Positions 1 through 8,208 of a stretch of DNA of 64,000 nucleotides are shown here, in pieces (positions within the stretch are counted from its first letter, which is position 1; every line of letters starts with the position of its first letter). Under the pieces are notes generated by a model. That model saw nothing but the letters and a program-made list of their open reading frames with translations. It was not told where the DNA came from and ran no database searches. The DNA comes from Clostridia bacterium. Lineage in GTDB: Bacteria > Bacillota_A > Clostridia > Christensenellales > Aristaeellaceae. The stretch lies in NCBI GenBank assembly GCA_017399225.1, contig JAFQEB010000004.1:15297-79296 (forward strand), written 5' to 3'. A program made the translations under genes and the position numbers.

Positions 1-581
1 TCGTCCCAGGTGGTGGGCACGGGGATGTTGTTGGCGTCGAAGAAGGTCTTGTTGTAGTACAGGACCTCGGTGGACTTGGACATGGGCAGGGTGTACATCA
101 GGCCGTCACCGAACTGGGCGCCCTCGCTGTAATAGCCCTCGATGAAGTCAGCCTTCTGCTCAGCGGTCAGGCCCATCACTTCGGTGGTGCCGTCAGCACG
201 GGTCACAGTGGCAGTGCTGTCGATGTAGCCGTCCAGGGTCTGCACCGAACGGGCCAGGTTGTACAGGGCCACGTGATCGGGGTAGCAGTAAGCGATGTTG
301 GGCTGGGCGCCGACGGTGATCTCCTTGGAGATCTGGTCGCGCACGTCATCGTAGCCGCCCACAGAGGTGTACTCAATGTGGATGTTGGGATAGATGGCGT
401 TGAACTCCTCAATGTAGGGGTCCAGCACCGCGGTCAGGTTAGAACCCATGGTGTGGTAGAACTTGATGGTGACGTCGCTGCCGTCGTAGGCAACAACTTC
501 ATCAGCGGACGCGGAAACCATGCCGAACATGCTGATCAGCAGGCACAGCGCCAGGAGGGTGGAGATGAGCTTCTTCATCAT
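1..581 (-). CDS. Carbohydrate ABC transporter substrate-binding protein (C-terminus beyond the window)
   Basis: The reading frame opens at 581 with MMKK and stays open to base 1, so about 193 N-terminal residues are visible and the rest lies to the left. Residues 1-25 form a signal peptide with a hydrophobic core ending in SASA; no lipobox Cys follows, which is unusual for a Gram-positive binding protein. The mature part has family 1 (MalE/UgpB-like) features: a KFYHTMGSNLTAVLDPYIEEF start, then NIHIEYTSVGGYDDVRDQI. It is the last visible gene of a minus-strand operon behind two permeases and an ATPase, so it should deliver an oligosaccharide or glycerol-3-phosphate-type ligand to them. The substrate cannot be told from the sequence. 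Confidence 0.9.
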   Translation of the reverse strand, partial: MMKKLISTLLALCLLISMFGMVSASADEVVAYDGSDVTIKFYHTMGSNLTAVLDPYIEEFNAIYPNIHIEYTSVGGYDDVRDQISKEITVGAQPNIAYCYPDHVALYNLARSVQTLDGYIDSTATVTRADGTTEVMGLTAEQKADFIEGYYSEGAQFGDGLMYTLPMSKSTEVLYYNKTFFDANNIPVPTTWD

Positions 582-644
582 GATGTGTTTTCCTTCCTTC
601 CTTAGAGTAGAGTGAGAATTATGTAAAAGACGGATCTCCGTCCT

Positions 645-1601
645 TTAGCCCTTGATACCGCTGCGGCTCACGCCGGACATGATGTACTTGCGCAGGAACA
701 GGAACACCAGGAACAGCGGTGCGCTGACCATGGCGACGGCTGCCATCTGCACGGGGTAGTTGGTGTTGCCCGAGGTGTCGTTGAAGGCGTTGCGCAGGCC
801 GTTGGTGATCATCATGTGCGCAGCGTCGTTGGCGACCAGGCGGGGCCAGACGTAGGAGTTCCATGCGCCCATCATCTTCAGGATGGTGATGGAGATCAGC
901 GTGGGCAGCGCCAGGGGCACCATGACCTTCCACAGGTACTTGATATCCGAGGTGCCGTCCACCTTGGCGGCCAGATACAGCTCGTTGGGGATCTGCAGGA
1001 AGTTCTGGCGCAGGAGGTAGATGTAGAACACGCTGACCAGGAACGGGACGATCAGAACCGTGAAGGTGTTTTCCCAGTGGAAGGCAAAGATCGTCTGATA
1101 GTTGGTGATGGTGAACAGCTCGCCGGGGATCATCATCGTGGCCAGCAGAGCGGCGAAGAGGGCGTTCTTGCCCTTGAACTCCAGGCGGGCAAAGGCGAAG
1201 GCCGTCAGCACGGTGATGACCAGGGAGAGGATGGTGGACACGATGCCCACATAGGCGGTGTTGAGAAAGAGCTGGCCGAGGTTGCCGGTGGAGAAGGCTT
1301 CAGCGTAGTTGCTGAACATCACCACGCGGGGCCAGAAGGTCGGCACAGGCTCGCGGTATTCCGCCAGATCCTTCAGGGAGGAAATGATCATCCAGTAGAA
1401 GGGGAAGAGCACGATCAGCGCCATGATCAGCAGGAAAGCGTAGGTGCCAACGAGCACCAGCACCTTCATGACGAGCTGCATGAAACGCAGGTGCTCCAGG
1501 TCGCGGTCGTGCATGACCTGCAGGGGCTTGCCGATGACGGTCTGGGAAAGATGCCCGTCATCGCCCTGCGTGTTGATATTCACGTTCAGATTCTCAGACA
1601 T
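645..1601 (-). CDS. Carbohydrate ABC transporter permease, MalG/UgpE type
   Basis: A 318-residue inner-membrane permease with about six hydrophobic segments. The cytoplasmic EAA coupling loop is visible near residue 210 (LAAKVDGTSDIKYLWKVMVP), the site that docks on the ATPase. The N-terminus has a soluble extension of about 50 residues before the first membrane span. It starts 11 bases after the MalF-like permease stops, a typical pair of subunits forming the translocation pore. The family is clear, the sugar is not. Confidence 0.93.
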   Translation of the reverse strand: MSENLNVNINTQGDDGHLSQTVIGKPLQVMHDRDLEHLRFMQLVMKVLVLVGTYAFLLIMALIVLFPFYWMIISSLKDLAEYREPVPTFWPRVVMFSNYAEAFSTGNLGQLFLNTAYVGIVSTILSLVITVLTAFAFARLEFKGKNALFAALLATMMIPGELFTITNYQTIFAFHWENTFTVLIVPFLVSVFYIYLLRQNFLQIPNELYLAAKVDGTSDIKYLWKVMVPLALPTLISITILKMMGAWNSYVWPRLVANDAAHMMITNGLRNAFNDTSGNTNYPVQMAAVAMVSAPLFLVFLFLRKYIMSGVSRSGIKG

Positions 1602-1611
1602 ACTGCACCTC

Positions 1612-2550
1612 TCAATAATGCACGCGGTTCTTGCTGACCCACATGTTCACCATCGTCACTGCGAAGATGATGGCAAAGAGGATCAGCGCTGCAGCGCTTG
1701 CAAGACCGTAATTGCTCTTGGGCAGGGTTTCGTAGATCATACCGACGATGGTGTTCAGGCTGCCGGGAGAGCCGGCGGGGCCCATGCTTTCGCCGAAGAT
1801 ACCCACGATGCTGGAGTACTCCTTGAAGCCGCCGATGAAGCCGGTGATGACCACATAGGCGATCATGGGCGACAGCAGGGGCACGGTGATCTTGGTGAAC
1901 ACGCGCCAGCGGGGGGTGGAATCCACCTTGGCGGCCTCGTAGTACTGCTTGTTGACGCTCTGCAGTCCGCCCAGCAGCACCAGGATCTTGAAGGGCAGCG
2001 CATTCCAGATGATGTAGATGACCAGCACGAACATGTTCGCCCAGTAGGACGAGCCGGCGTTGATCCAGTTGATGGCAGTGCCGCCGAAGAACTCGATGAC
2101 ATTGTTCACGATGCCCACCGAGACGATCAGGCGCGGAATGCGGGGGTTGCCAATGATGTTGAACATGGCGGCGAACACCATGCCGATGGCGATGGAGTTG
2201 GTCACATAGGGGAGGAAGAAGATGGTCTGCAGGACCTTCTGCAGGGGCTTGATGGAATTGAGAGCCACGGCGATCAGCAGTGCCAGAAGGGTGGAGATCG
2301 GCACGGTGATCACACACAGGATCATGGTGTTTTTAAGGCTGGTAAGGAAGCTGCTGTCAGTGATGACGGCCTTGAAGTTCTCAATGCCGACATTGAAGGT
2401 CTGACCGCCCACGGCTGCCAGGCTGTTGTAGTTATCCAGGAAGGCCAGACGCACGGTGTTGATGATCGGCCAAACCGTGAAAACCAGCAGCAGGACGATG
2501 GCGGGCGCGAGGTAGAGCCACGCTTTCCATTGATGCTTGCTGTCAACCAT
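1612..2550 (-). CDS. Carbohydrate ABC transporter permease, MalF/UgpA type
   Basis: A 312-residue permease whose N-terminus runs straight into a hydrophobic span (WLYLAPAIVLLLVFTVWPII). The EAA loop is EAAKVDSTPRWRVFTKITVP in the C-terminal third. It pairs with the MalG-type permease downstream and with the ATPase 86 bases upstream. Together with the binding protein these make a complete CUT1-type importer. An early phrase, NFKAVITDSSFLTSLKNT, is typical of the UgpA/MsmF branch. Confidence 0.93.
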   Translation of the reverse strand: MVDSKHQWKAWLYLAPAIVLLLVFTVWPIINTVRLAFLDNYNSLAAVGGQTFNVGIENFKAVITDSSFLTSLKNTMILCVITVPISTLLALLIAVALNSIKPLQKVLQTIFFLPYVTNSIAIGMVFAAMFNIIGNPRIPRLIVSVGIVNNVIEFFGGTAINWINAGSSYWANMFVLVIYIIWNALPFKILVLLGGLQSVNKQYYEAAKVDSTPRWRVFTKITVPLLSPMIAYVVITGFIGGFKEYSSIVGIFGESMGPAGSPGSLNTIVGMIYETLPKSNYGLASAAALILFAIIFAVTMVNMWVSKNRVHY

Positions 2551-2636
2551 ATTTCATCTCATGCCGGTGCGGCGACCGGCACAGTGCAGGGAGGAACGGA
2601 ACGCCGCTGAATTGTCCGCGCCTCGTGTGGGATGGA

Positions 2637-3764
2637 TCAGTCCTTGAACGGGACGGCCGCCTGCTGATCGCCGAAGTAAATGCGCTTCTCGTCCTCCTTG
2701 CCGAAGAGGAAGACCTTGTGGGGCTTGAGGGCGAAGCGGACGCTGCCTTCAGTCAGGTCGATGCGGTTGTCCGCGTCGATGATGGCGCGCACCTGCGGGT
2801 TGGCAGAATTCTCATGCGTGCAGACAACGCTCACGTCGCGGCCCATGACCTCAATGTTGGAGACGCTGCACTTCAGCGGGCCGTTGGCGTCCAGGATGAA
2901 GCCCTCGGGACGGATGCCCACATACACTTCCTGATCCTTTACGCCGGGCACATCCAGCACGGGCTGCTCGTTCATGATCAGCTTCTCGCCCTTTACGCAG
3001 GCGGTGAAGACATTGATCGGCGGCGTGCCCAGGAACTTGGCGACGAAGAGATTCTCGGGGCTGTCATACACATCCTGCGGCTTGCCGATCTGCTGCACGA
3101 CGCCCAGCTTCATCACCACGATCATGTCGGAGATGGACATGGCCTCCTCCTGGTCATGGGTGACGAACACGGTGGTGATGCCGGTCTCCTTCTGGATGCG
3201 GCGGATCTCCTCGCGGGTCTGCAGGCGCAGACGGGCGTCCAGGTTGGACAGCGGCTCGTCCAGCAGCAGCACCCGGGGCATCTTGACCAGCGCACGGGCG
3301 ATGGCCACACGCTGCTGCTGACCGCCGGAAAGCTCGGAGGGCTTGCGGTCCATCAGCTCGTCGATCTGCACCAGCCGGGCAGCCTCATAGGCGCGCTCCA
3401 GCATGGCTTCCTTGGTCATCTTGTCCTTGCCGCGCAGGTTCTGCAGCGGGAAGAGGATATTCTGCTTGACCGTGAGGTGGGGATACAGGGCGTAGTTCTG
3501 GAACACCAGACCGATGCCGCGGTTCTCGGTGGAGACCTCGGTCACATCGTCATCGCCGAAGAAGATCTTGCCGCCCGAGGGCTTCTGAAGGCCGGAGATC
3601 ATGTACAGCGTGGTGGACTTGCCGCAGCCGGAGGGGCCCAGCAGGCCGATCAGCTTGCCGTCGGGGATGGTGAAGTTGAAGTTGTTGACCGCAACGACCT
3701 CTTCGCCGGATTTCTTGTTTCGGCTGGGGAAAATCTTTGTCAGGTTTTCCAGTACGATTTTCAT
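2637..3764 (-). CDS. Sugar ABC transporter ATP-binding protein, MsmX/UgpC/MalK type
   Basis: A 375-residue ATPase energising carbohydrate uptake. It has Walker A GPSGCGKST (residues 43-51), signature LSGGQQQR (145-152), Walker B LLLDE ending at Glu170 followed by the D-loop SNLDA, and an H-loop VTHD near 200. The last 130 residues form the OB/TOBE domain that marks this subfamily. It comes first of the four transporter genes on the minus strand. MsmX-like ATPases often serve several importers, so it may not be dedicated to this one. Confidence 0.95.
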   Translation of the reverse strand: MKIVLENLTKIFPSRNKKSGEEVVAVNNFNFTIPDGKLIGLLGPSGCGKSTTLYMISGLQKPSGGKIFFGDDDVTEVSTENRGIGLVFQNYALYPHLTVKQNILFPLQNLRGKDKMTKEAMLERAYEAARLVQIDELMDRKPSELSGGQQQRVAIARALVKMPRVLLLDEPLSNLDARLRLQTREEIRRIQKETGITTVFVTHDQEEAMSISDMIVVMKLGVVQQIGKPQDVYDSPENLFVAKFLGTPPINVFTACVKGEKLIMNEQPVLDVPGVKDQEVYVGIRPEGFILDANGPLKCSVSNIEVMGRDVSVVCTHENSANPQVRAIIDADNRIDLTEGSVRFALKPHKVFLFGKEDEKRIYFGDQQAAVPFKD

Positions 3765-3802
3765 ACGCTTGTCTTTCCTTTCAAACGTCTTTCTGAGGTG
3801 AT

Positions 3803-4564
3803 TCAGTAGGTTTCCTTGGCAGCCTTTTCTTCGTGGAGTTTTTTCTTATATTCAAGCAGCTCATCCCGGCTGTTGAAAATCATCTGGCTGGCCAGATCCA
3901 CGGTGACGGTGACGGCCATCTTGTCGTGGAGCAGCGCATGTTCCCTGGTCGCGATCAGCAGCGCAGCCTGCGCGATCAGCAGGATCGCCGTGATCAGCAG
4001 GAACACGGGGCTTCCGATGCCGTTGATGAGGGTCACCGCGCACAGCACGGGGATCATCGTTTCCACGGCGTATTTACCCAGCACCGTTCTCACGAACAGC
4101 GCCACATGGCCCAGGTGCACGCCCTCCAGGTGCATCACGCCGATGCCGAAGACCTTCTTGCCGATGGTCTGACCGTTTTTGAGGATCAGGGGAACGGCGA
4201 ATTCCAGCAGCAGGAAAGCAAACAGCAGGCCGAAGGTGATCATCAGCAGCTGCAGATGGATGACCATGTTGTAAGCGTGTACAGCTTCTGCATCTGCGGC
4301 GATGGCGGCGGATGCAGCGTTGAGGGCGTCGATCTGCTCCGCGCTCAGCTGCGACGGGTCAGCCTGGGTCATTTCATCGGTGATCCCGTATTCAGCGGCA
4401 TAGCGTTCATAAGCGCCGGCGACGACGGAATTGTAGCTGTCATAGTGGAATGCGGCTGACATCAGCCACGCAGCGAATACGGCCGCGATGCTCAGCAGGA
4501 TGGCGTCCAGTATGAATGCCGATATCCTTTTGAGCATACTGGCCCGCTGAAGGTCATAAATCAT
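3803..4564 (-). CDS. RDD family membrane protein
   Basis: A 253-residue protein with the RDD signature near the N-terminus (LKRISAFILDAILLS) and further hydrophobic spans. The family is an uncharacterised polytopic membrane group, some members of which are linked to Na+/H+ exchange or transport. I chose the Met at 4564 because AAGGTG lies just upstream; an in-frame ATG at 4603 has no ribosome-binding site. It lies 38 bases ahead of the sugar-transporter ATPase and may be co-transcribed from the TATAAT at 4623-4628. Its role in sugar uptake is unknown. Confidence 0.75.
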   Translation of the reverse strand: MIYDLQRASMLKRISAFILDAILLSIAAVFAAWLMSAAFHYDSYNSVVAGAYERYAAEYGITDEMTQADPSQLSAEQIDALNAASAAIAADAEAVHAYNMVIHLQLLMITFGLLFAFLLLEFAVPLILKNGQTIGKKVFGIGVMHLEGVHLGHVALFVRTVLGKYAVETMIPVLCAVTLINGIGSPVFLLITAILLIAQAALLIATREHALLHDKMAVTVTVDLASQMIFNSRDELLEYKKKLHEEKAAKETY

Positions 4565-4622
4565 GACAACACCTTGCTTTCTGTAGCAGTCTGCATAGTG
4601 CATACATCATATCGTACGTTAT

Positions 4623-4628
4623 ATTATA
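4623..4628 (-). promoter_or_regulatory. -10 box upstream of the RDD gene and sugar-transporter operon
   Basis: Read on the minus strand this is a perfect TATAAT preceded by TG-rich sequence (GTTGTATAAT). No good -35 hexamer stands at 17 bases, so the promoter may depend on an activator. It is the only convincing promoter between the HAD gene and the transporter. Confidence 0.5.
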
Positions 4629-4700
4629 CAACAGATTCTTCCCAAAATCTACAGTCTGGACTTCTTTTTTGGCGAAATATGCTGTATACATTACATGGAA

Positions 4701-5465
4701 TCAGAGCCTGAGCAGGATCTGTGCAACCTCTTCCCAGTCAGTTCCTTCATATTCATAATGCCGCTGACCGGAGGTACACCGGTCCGGATGCAGCGCCTGG
4801 GCCGCCGGGGCCTGATCCCCAGGCGTCAGGTTGGTGTGCATGTACAGCGTTGCCATCCCGACGGCTTTCGCACCGGCGATATCCGTCTCACGGTCGTTGC
4901 CGATCATCAGACAGCGGGCGGGATCAAGCTGCTGCTCCTCCATCAGCGCGCGGTAGAACCGGACGTCAGGCTTGCGGCACTGATGATCGGAGGAAAGGTA
5001 CACCCCGTCCAGCTGCGGCCCCAGCCCCAGGTGTGCAAGCTCATAGGCCGTAAAGACCCGCTGGGCATTGCTCAGCAGCCAGAGGCGGTACCCGTGCTTC
5101 CGAAGCAGGTTAAGTGCGGACAACACGCCGGGATACAGGCGAATATACTCCGTGGAGGCGACGCGGAACAGCTGGGCTGCGTTGACGCCCAGCGTCCCGG
5201 CAGGATCCGGCACGCCTTTTGCCTCAAACAGCTCCGACATTACCTGCTCAAAAGGGATATCCGGGAAGCATTCGTAGCTCTGCCCGGCCTTTGCTTCCCG
5301 TGCCGTCATTGCGGCGGTAAAGGCCGCGTGCAGCTCCGGCCCGCTGTAATGCGCACCGTAGTAGCCGAAGTAAAGCGCAGTCTTTTCCCAAACCCCGGCG
5401 TTCTCATCGGTGTGGATATCCACCAGGGTACCATACAGGTCAAAAACAAGATCCGTGTAGCGCAT
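4701..5465 (-). CDS. HAD-superfamily hydrolase, YjjG-like
   Basis: A 254-residue phosphatase-like protein. Motif I is VFDLYGTLVD (nucleophile and acid Asp), motif II is the LLSNA stretch, and motif III/IV is MIGNDRETDIAGAKAVGM. The cap domain between motifs I and II is alpha-helical as in subfamily IA. The start is the Met at 5465, with GGAGGC six bases upstream; the open frame extends further but without a ribosome-binding site. Relatives hydrolyse nucleoside monophosphates or small phosphorylated metabolites; the substrate here is unknown. It stands alone between the RDD gene and tRNA-Ser. Confidence 0.85.
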   Translation of the reverse strand: MRYTDLVFDLYGTLVDIHTDENAGVWEKTALYFGYYGAHYSGPELHAAFTAAMTAREAKAGQSYECFPDIPFEQVMSELFEAKGVPDPAGTLGVNAAQLFRVASTEYIRLYPGVLSALNLLRKHGYRLWLLSNAQRVFTAYELAHLGLGPQLDGVYLSSDHQCRKPDVRFYRALMEEQQLDPARCLMIGNDRETDIAGAKAVGMATLYMHTNLTPGDQAPAAQALHPDRCTSGQRHYEYEGTDWEEVAQILLRL

Positions 5466-5635
5466 GGTGATGCCTCCGTCTTTGGTTCGTATTTGCATTA
5501 TATCACAGCTACACCCAAAAAGAAATGGGAGAAGCTGGAGACGTGAACGGGAGCACGCTGCCAACAGTTGTGATGGGATGAAGGATATGAGCAGGTTCAT
5601 ACACCTCGGAGAAGGGAAAGGTGAAAGTGCAAACA

Positions 5636-5665
5636 ACAAAAAACGCTGTACCTTTCAGTACAGCG
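5636..5665 (-). terminator. Rho-independent terminator after tRNA-Ser
   Basis: On the minus strand CGCTGTAC / GTACAGCG pairs (5658-5665 with 5644-5651) around a six-base loop and is followed by a run of six T. Confidence 0.85.
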
Positions 5666-5668
5666 CTC

Positions 5669-5759
5669 TGGCGCAGAGTCAGGGATTTGAACCCTGGGTG
5701 GGGTATCAGCCCACACACGATTTCCAGTCGTGCGCCTTAGACCACTCAGCCAACTCTGC
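5669..5759 (-). tRNA. tRNA-Ser (anticodon GGA)
   Basis: The acceptor stem GCAGAGT pairs with ACTCTGC, with discriminator G and an encoded CCA at the 3' end (5671-5669). The anticodon GGA lies at 5725-5723. A long variable arm and the TTCAAATCC T-loop fit a class II serine tRNA. It is transcribed leftward from the TTGACA/TATAAT promoter at 5802-5830. Confidence 0.95.
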
Positions 5760-5801
5760 ATATCTGATTGTGATCGCGGTGGGTCAACCGCAACGATGAT
5801 T

Positions 5802-5830
5802 ATTATAGCGCTGCCTGGGCGGAATGTCAA
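5802..5830 (-). promoter_or_regulatory. Promoter of tRNA-Ser
   Basis: On the minus strand TTGACA (5830-5825) and TATAAT (5807-5802) are both consensus and are separated by 17 bases, about 40 bases ahead of the tRNA. Confidence 0.85.
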
Positions 5831-5908
5831 GAGGGAAAATGAAGTTTTTTCAGAAAAATTGGATATGGAACGAAGATCCTCATATGCGCGCCGGGGGATA
5901 AAGTGACA

Positions 5909-5937
5909 TTGACCGGAATGAAAAAAACGTGTACAAT
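5909..5937 (+). promoter_or_regulatory. Promoter of the serine dehydratase operon
   Basis: TTGACC (5909-5914) and TACAAT (5932-5937) are 17 bases apart. The -10 box lies 35 bases before the sdaAB start codon. Confidence 0.7.
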
Positions 5938-5972
5938 AGGAACTGAATTCCACCGGAATGCGGAGGATAAAA

Positions 5973-6641
5973 ATGGATCTGTTTGATTTGATCGGGCCGG
6001 TGATGATCGGCCCCAGCAGCTCGCATACAGCGGGCGCAGCGCGGATCGGCCTGACGGCAAGGATGCTGCTGGGCGAGGGTGTGGTGCGGGCGGAGATCGG
6101 CCTGCACGGCTCCTTTGAAAAGACGTACCATGGGCACGGTACGGATCGTGCGCTGGTGGGCGGCCTTCTGGGAATGGCCGTGGATGACGAGCGTCTGCGT
6201 GAATCCCTGGAGATCGCCCGGAACTGCGGCATGAGCTTCCACTTTCACAGCGTTAACATCCGCGGCGCGCATCCCAACACCGTCCGGCTGACGCTGACGG
6301 GTGTGTCCGGCGCGATGCTGACGCTGGAGGCAGCCTCGGTAGGCGGAGGCAATATCGAGGTGCACCGCATCGACGGCCTGCGCGTCAACTTCAACGGCAA
6401 GGAGAACACGCTGATCATCCGCCACCTGGATACCCCTGGCGCCATTGCGAATGTGACGGGTATTCTCGCCAGGGAGGGCGTGAACATCGCCAATATGCAG
6501 AGCTACCGCCGCCAGGCGGGTGGAGACGCCATGATGGTCATGGAGCTGGACGGCTTGCCGGCTGACGCCTCCGTCCAGACGATCCGCGGGATGCCCGATG
6601 TGCAGGGCGTTACTCTCATGCGGCGCAGGAGCGATCTGTGA
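5973..6641 (+). CDS. sdaAB: L-serine dehydratase, iron-sulfur-dependent, beta subunit
   Basis: A 222-residue regulatory/structural subunit of the heteromeric enzyme turning L-serine into pyruvate and ammonia. The family signature is MDLFDLIGPVMIGPSSSHTAGAARIG at the N-terminus, and an ACT domain occupies the C-terminal 70 residues (IIRHLDTPGAIANVTGILA). GGAGG at 5962-5966 sets the start at 5973 rather than at the in-frame ATG at 5958. The alpha subunit is one gene downstream, beyond a ComF-like gene that overlaps the sdaAB stop. Confidence 0.95.
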   Translation: MDLFDLIGPVMIGPSSSHTAGAARIGLTARMLLGEGVVRAEIGLHGSFEKTYHGHGTDRALVGGLLGMAVDDERLRESLEIARNCGMSFHFHSVNIRGAHPNTVRLTLTGVSGAMLTLEAASVGGGNIEVHRIDGLRVNFNGKENTLIIRHLDTPGAIANVTGILAREGVNIANMQSYRRQAGGDAMMVMELDGLPADASVQTIRGMPDVQGVTLMRRRSDL

Positions 6642-7291
6642 GAAGCATTATCAGGCGGCTGGAGGCGATCCTCTGGCCGCGGGCGCTGCAGTGCCTGTGC
6701 TGCCCGGAGTGTACGGACGGACAGCTGCTCTGTCCTTCCTGCCGGGCGGAGCTGCGGAGCCTGCGGCTGGACGCAAACCACGGAAGTCACCATAGCGTGT
6801 GGGCCTATGCGGGCTGTGCAAAGCGGCTGGTGACAGGGCTGAAGCACGACTGTATCGCTGATTGCGCCGCTGTGATGGGGCGCGAGATGGCAGAGGCCTT
6901 GAAACGGATGGAGCTGCCTGCCGATACGGTCATGACCTGGGTCACGATGCCGGAAAACAGACGGCGCGTCCGCGGCATCGATCACGGCAGACTGCTGTGC
7001 GAAACGATCGCGGAATATGCTGGAATGCCTGCCGAACAGCTGCTTGTGCGGCAGGGAAGGATCCACACCCAGCGCGGCCTGAACCGGGAAAAGCGGCTGA
7101 GCAACCTGCAGGGCTCCTTCGCGGCGGCAAAAGAGCTGCAGGGCACGGTTCTGCTGATCGACGACGTGATGACCACCGGCGCAACGGCGGATGCGTGCAG
7201 CGCTGTCTTATATGAAGCGGGTGCGGCGCAGGTCTATGTGCTGACTGCCACCAGGGTGCTGCGGCGTCCGGATAAGAAAAAGCGAGGATGA
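6638..7291 (+). CDS. ComF-like phosphoribosyltransferase-domain protein
   Basis: A 217-residue protein beginning with GTG that overlaps the sdaAB stop (GTGA). Its N-terminus has two CxxC knuckles (Cys22/25 and Cys32/35), the ComF zinc ribbon. The C-terminus carries a PRPP-binding loop VLLIDDVMTTGATADA around residues 170-185. ComF family members take part in DNA uptake or recombination-linked steps in competent bacteria, though many Clostridia carry them without known competence. The overlapping start shows translational coupling to serine dehydratase; no functional link is apparent. Confidence 0.85.
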   Translation: MRSIIRRLEAILWPRALQCLCCPECTDGQLLCPSCRAELRSLRLDANHGSHHSVWAYAGCAKRLVTGLKHDCIADCAAVMGREMAEALKRMELPADTVMTWVTMPENRRRVRGIDHGRLLCETIAEYAGMPAEQLLVRQGRIHTQRGLNREKRLSNLQGSFAAAKELQGTVLLIDDVMTTGATADACSAVLYEAGAAQVYVLTATRVLRRPDKKKRG

Positions 7292-7297
7292 GTACAG

Positions 7298-8170
7298 ATG
7301 GATTATACACTCAGAGAATGGGTCGGCATGGCCCGGCTGCAGGGCAGCATTGCGCAAGCCGCTGTTTCGGTGCAGGCGCGGGAAAGCGGCGTGACGCCCG
7401 AAACGGTGCGGAGCACGATGCTTCATCACCTTCGGTGTATGCAGGACGCCGTACAGAACGGCCTGGATGAGCGGCTGCGCTCTGTCACCGGGCTGACGGG
7501 CGGACAGGCCTCCATGCTCCTGCAGCGCCTGCGGGAGGGCAAAAGCCTTTGCGGAACGCTGCTGGGCAAGGCGGAGACCTATGCCCTGGCCACGGCGGAA
7601 TGCAACGCCTGCATGGGCAAGATCGTCGCTGCACCCACGGCAGGCGCCTGCGGCATCCTGCCCGGCGCGATCCTGGCGATGATGGAGGATAAGGGCGTCA
7701 CCGAGCAGCAGGCGGTGGAGGCGCTCTTTGTCGCTGCGGCGGTGGGGCAGTCCATCGCCACGCAGGCCAGCATCTCCGGTGCGGAGGGTGGCTGCCAGGC
7801 GGAATGCGGCGCGGCGGCTGCCATGGCGGCGGCGGCCCTGACCTACCTGGAGGGCGGTTCGGCGCAGCAATGCGCAGATGCGGCGGCCTTCGCGCTGATG
7901 AACCTGCTGGGCCTGGTGTGTGATCCTGTCGGCGGCCTGGTGGAGGTACCCTGCGTGTACCGCAATGTGGGCTCCTCCGGCGTGGCGTTCACAGCGGCGG
8001 ATATGGCCCTGAGCGGCATTTGCTGTCCCATTGAGCCGGATGAGGTGATCCTGGCGATGAAGGAGGTTGGCGACGCGCTGCCCTCCAGCCTGCGGGAGAC
8101 CGGCGAGGGCGGTTGTGCGGCCTGCGAAAGCATCCGGGCACGGCTCAAGATGATCCAGCAAAGGGTATAA
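7298..8170 (+). CDS. sdaAA: L-serine dehydratase, iron-sulfur-dependent, alpha subunit
   Basis: A 290-residue catalytic subunit. The Cys pair C102-N-A-C105 and the following GKIVAAPTAGACGILPGA are the hallmark region of the [4Fe-4S] enzyme that dehydrates L-serine. The glycine- and alanine-rich central part (GQSIATQASISGAEGGCQAE) is also conserved. It lies seven bases after the ComF-like gene, so the three genes form one transcript. A role in serine catabolism for pyruvate supply is expected of this family. Confidence 0.95.
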   Translation: MDYTLREWVGMARLQGSIAQAAVSVQARESGVTPETVRSTMLHHLRCMQDAVQNGLDERLRSVTGLTGGQASMLLQRLREGKSLCGTLLGKAETYALATAECNACMGKIVAAPTAGACGILPGAILAMMEDKGVTEQQAVEALFVAAAVGQSIATQASISGAEGGCQAECGAAAAMAAAALTYLEGGSAQQCADAAAFALMNLLGLVCDPVGGLVEVPCVYRNVGSSGVAFTAADMALSGICCPIEPDEVILAMKEVGDALPSSLRETGEGGCAACESIRARLKMIQQRV

Positions 8171-8208
8171 GCATTGTGTGCGGCCTGACCGCGAGAGGAG
8201 AAGCATAT

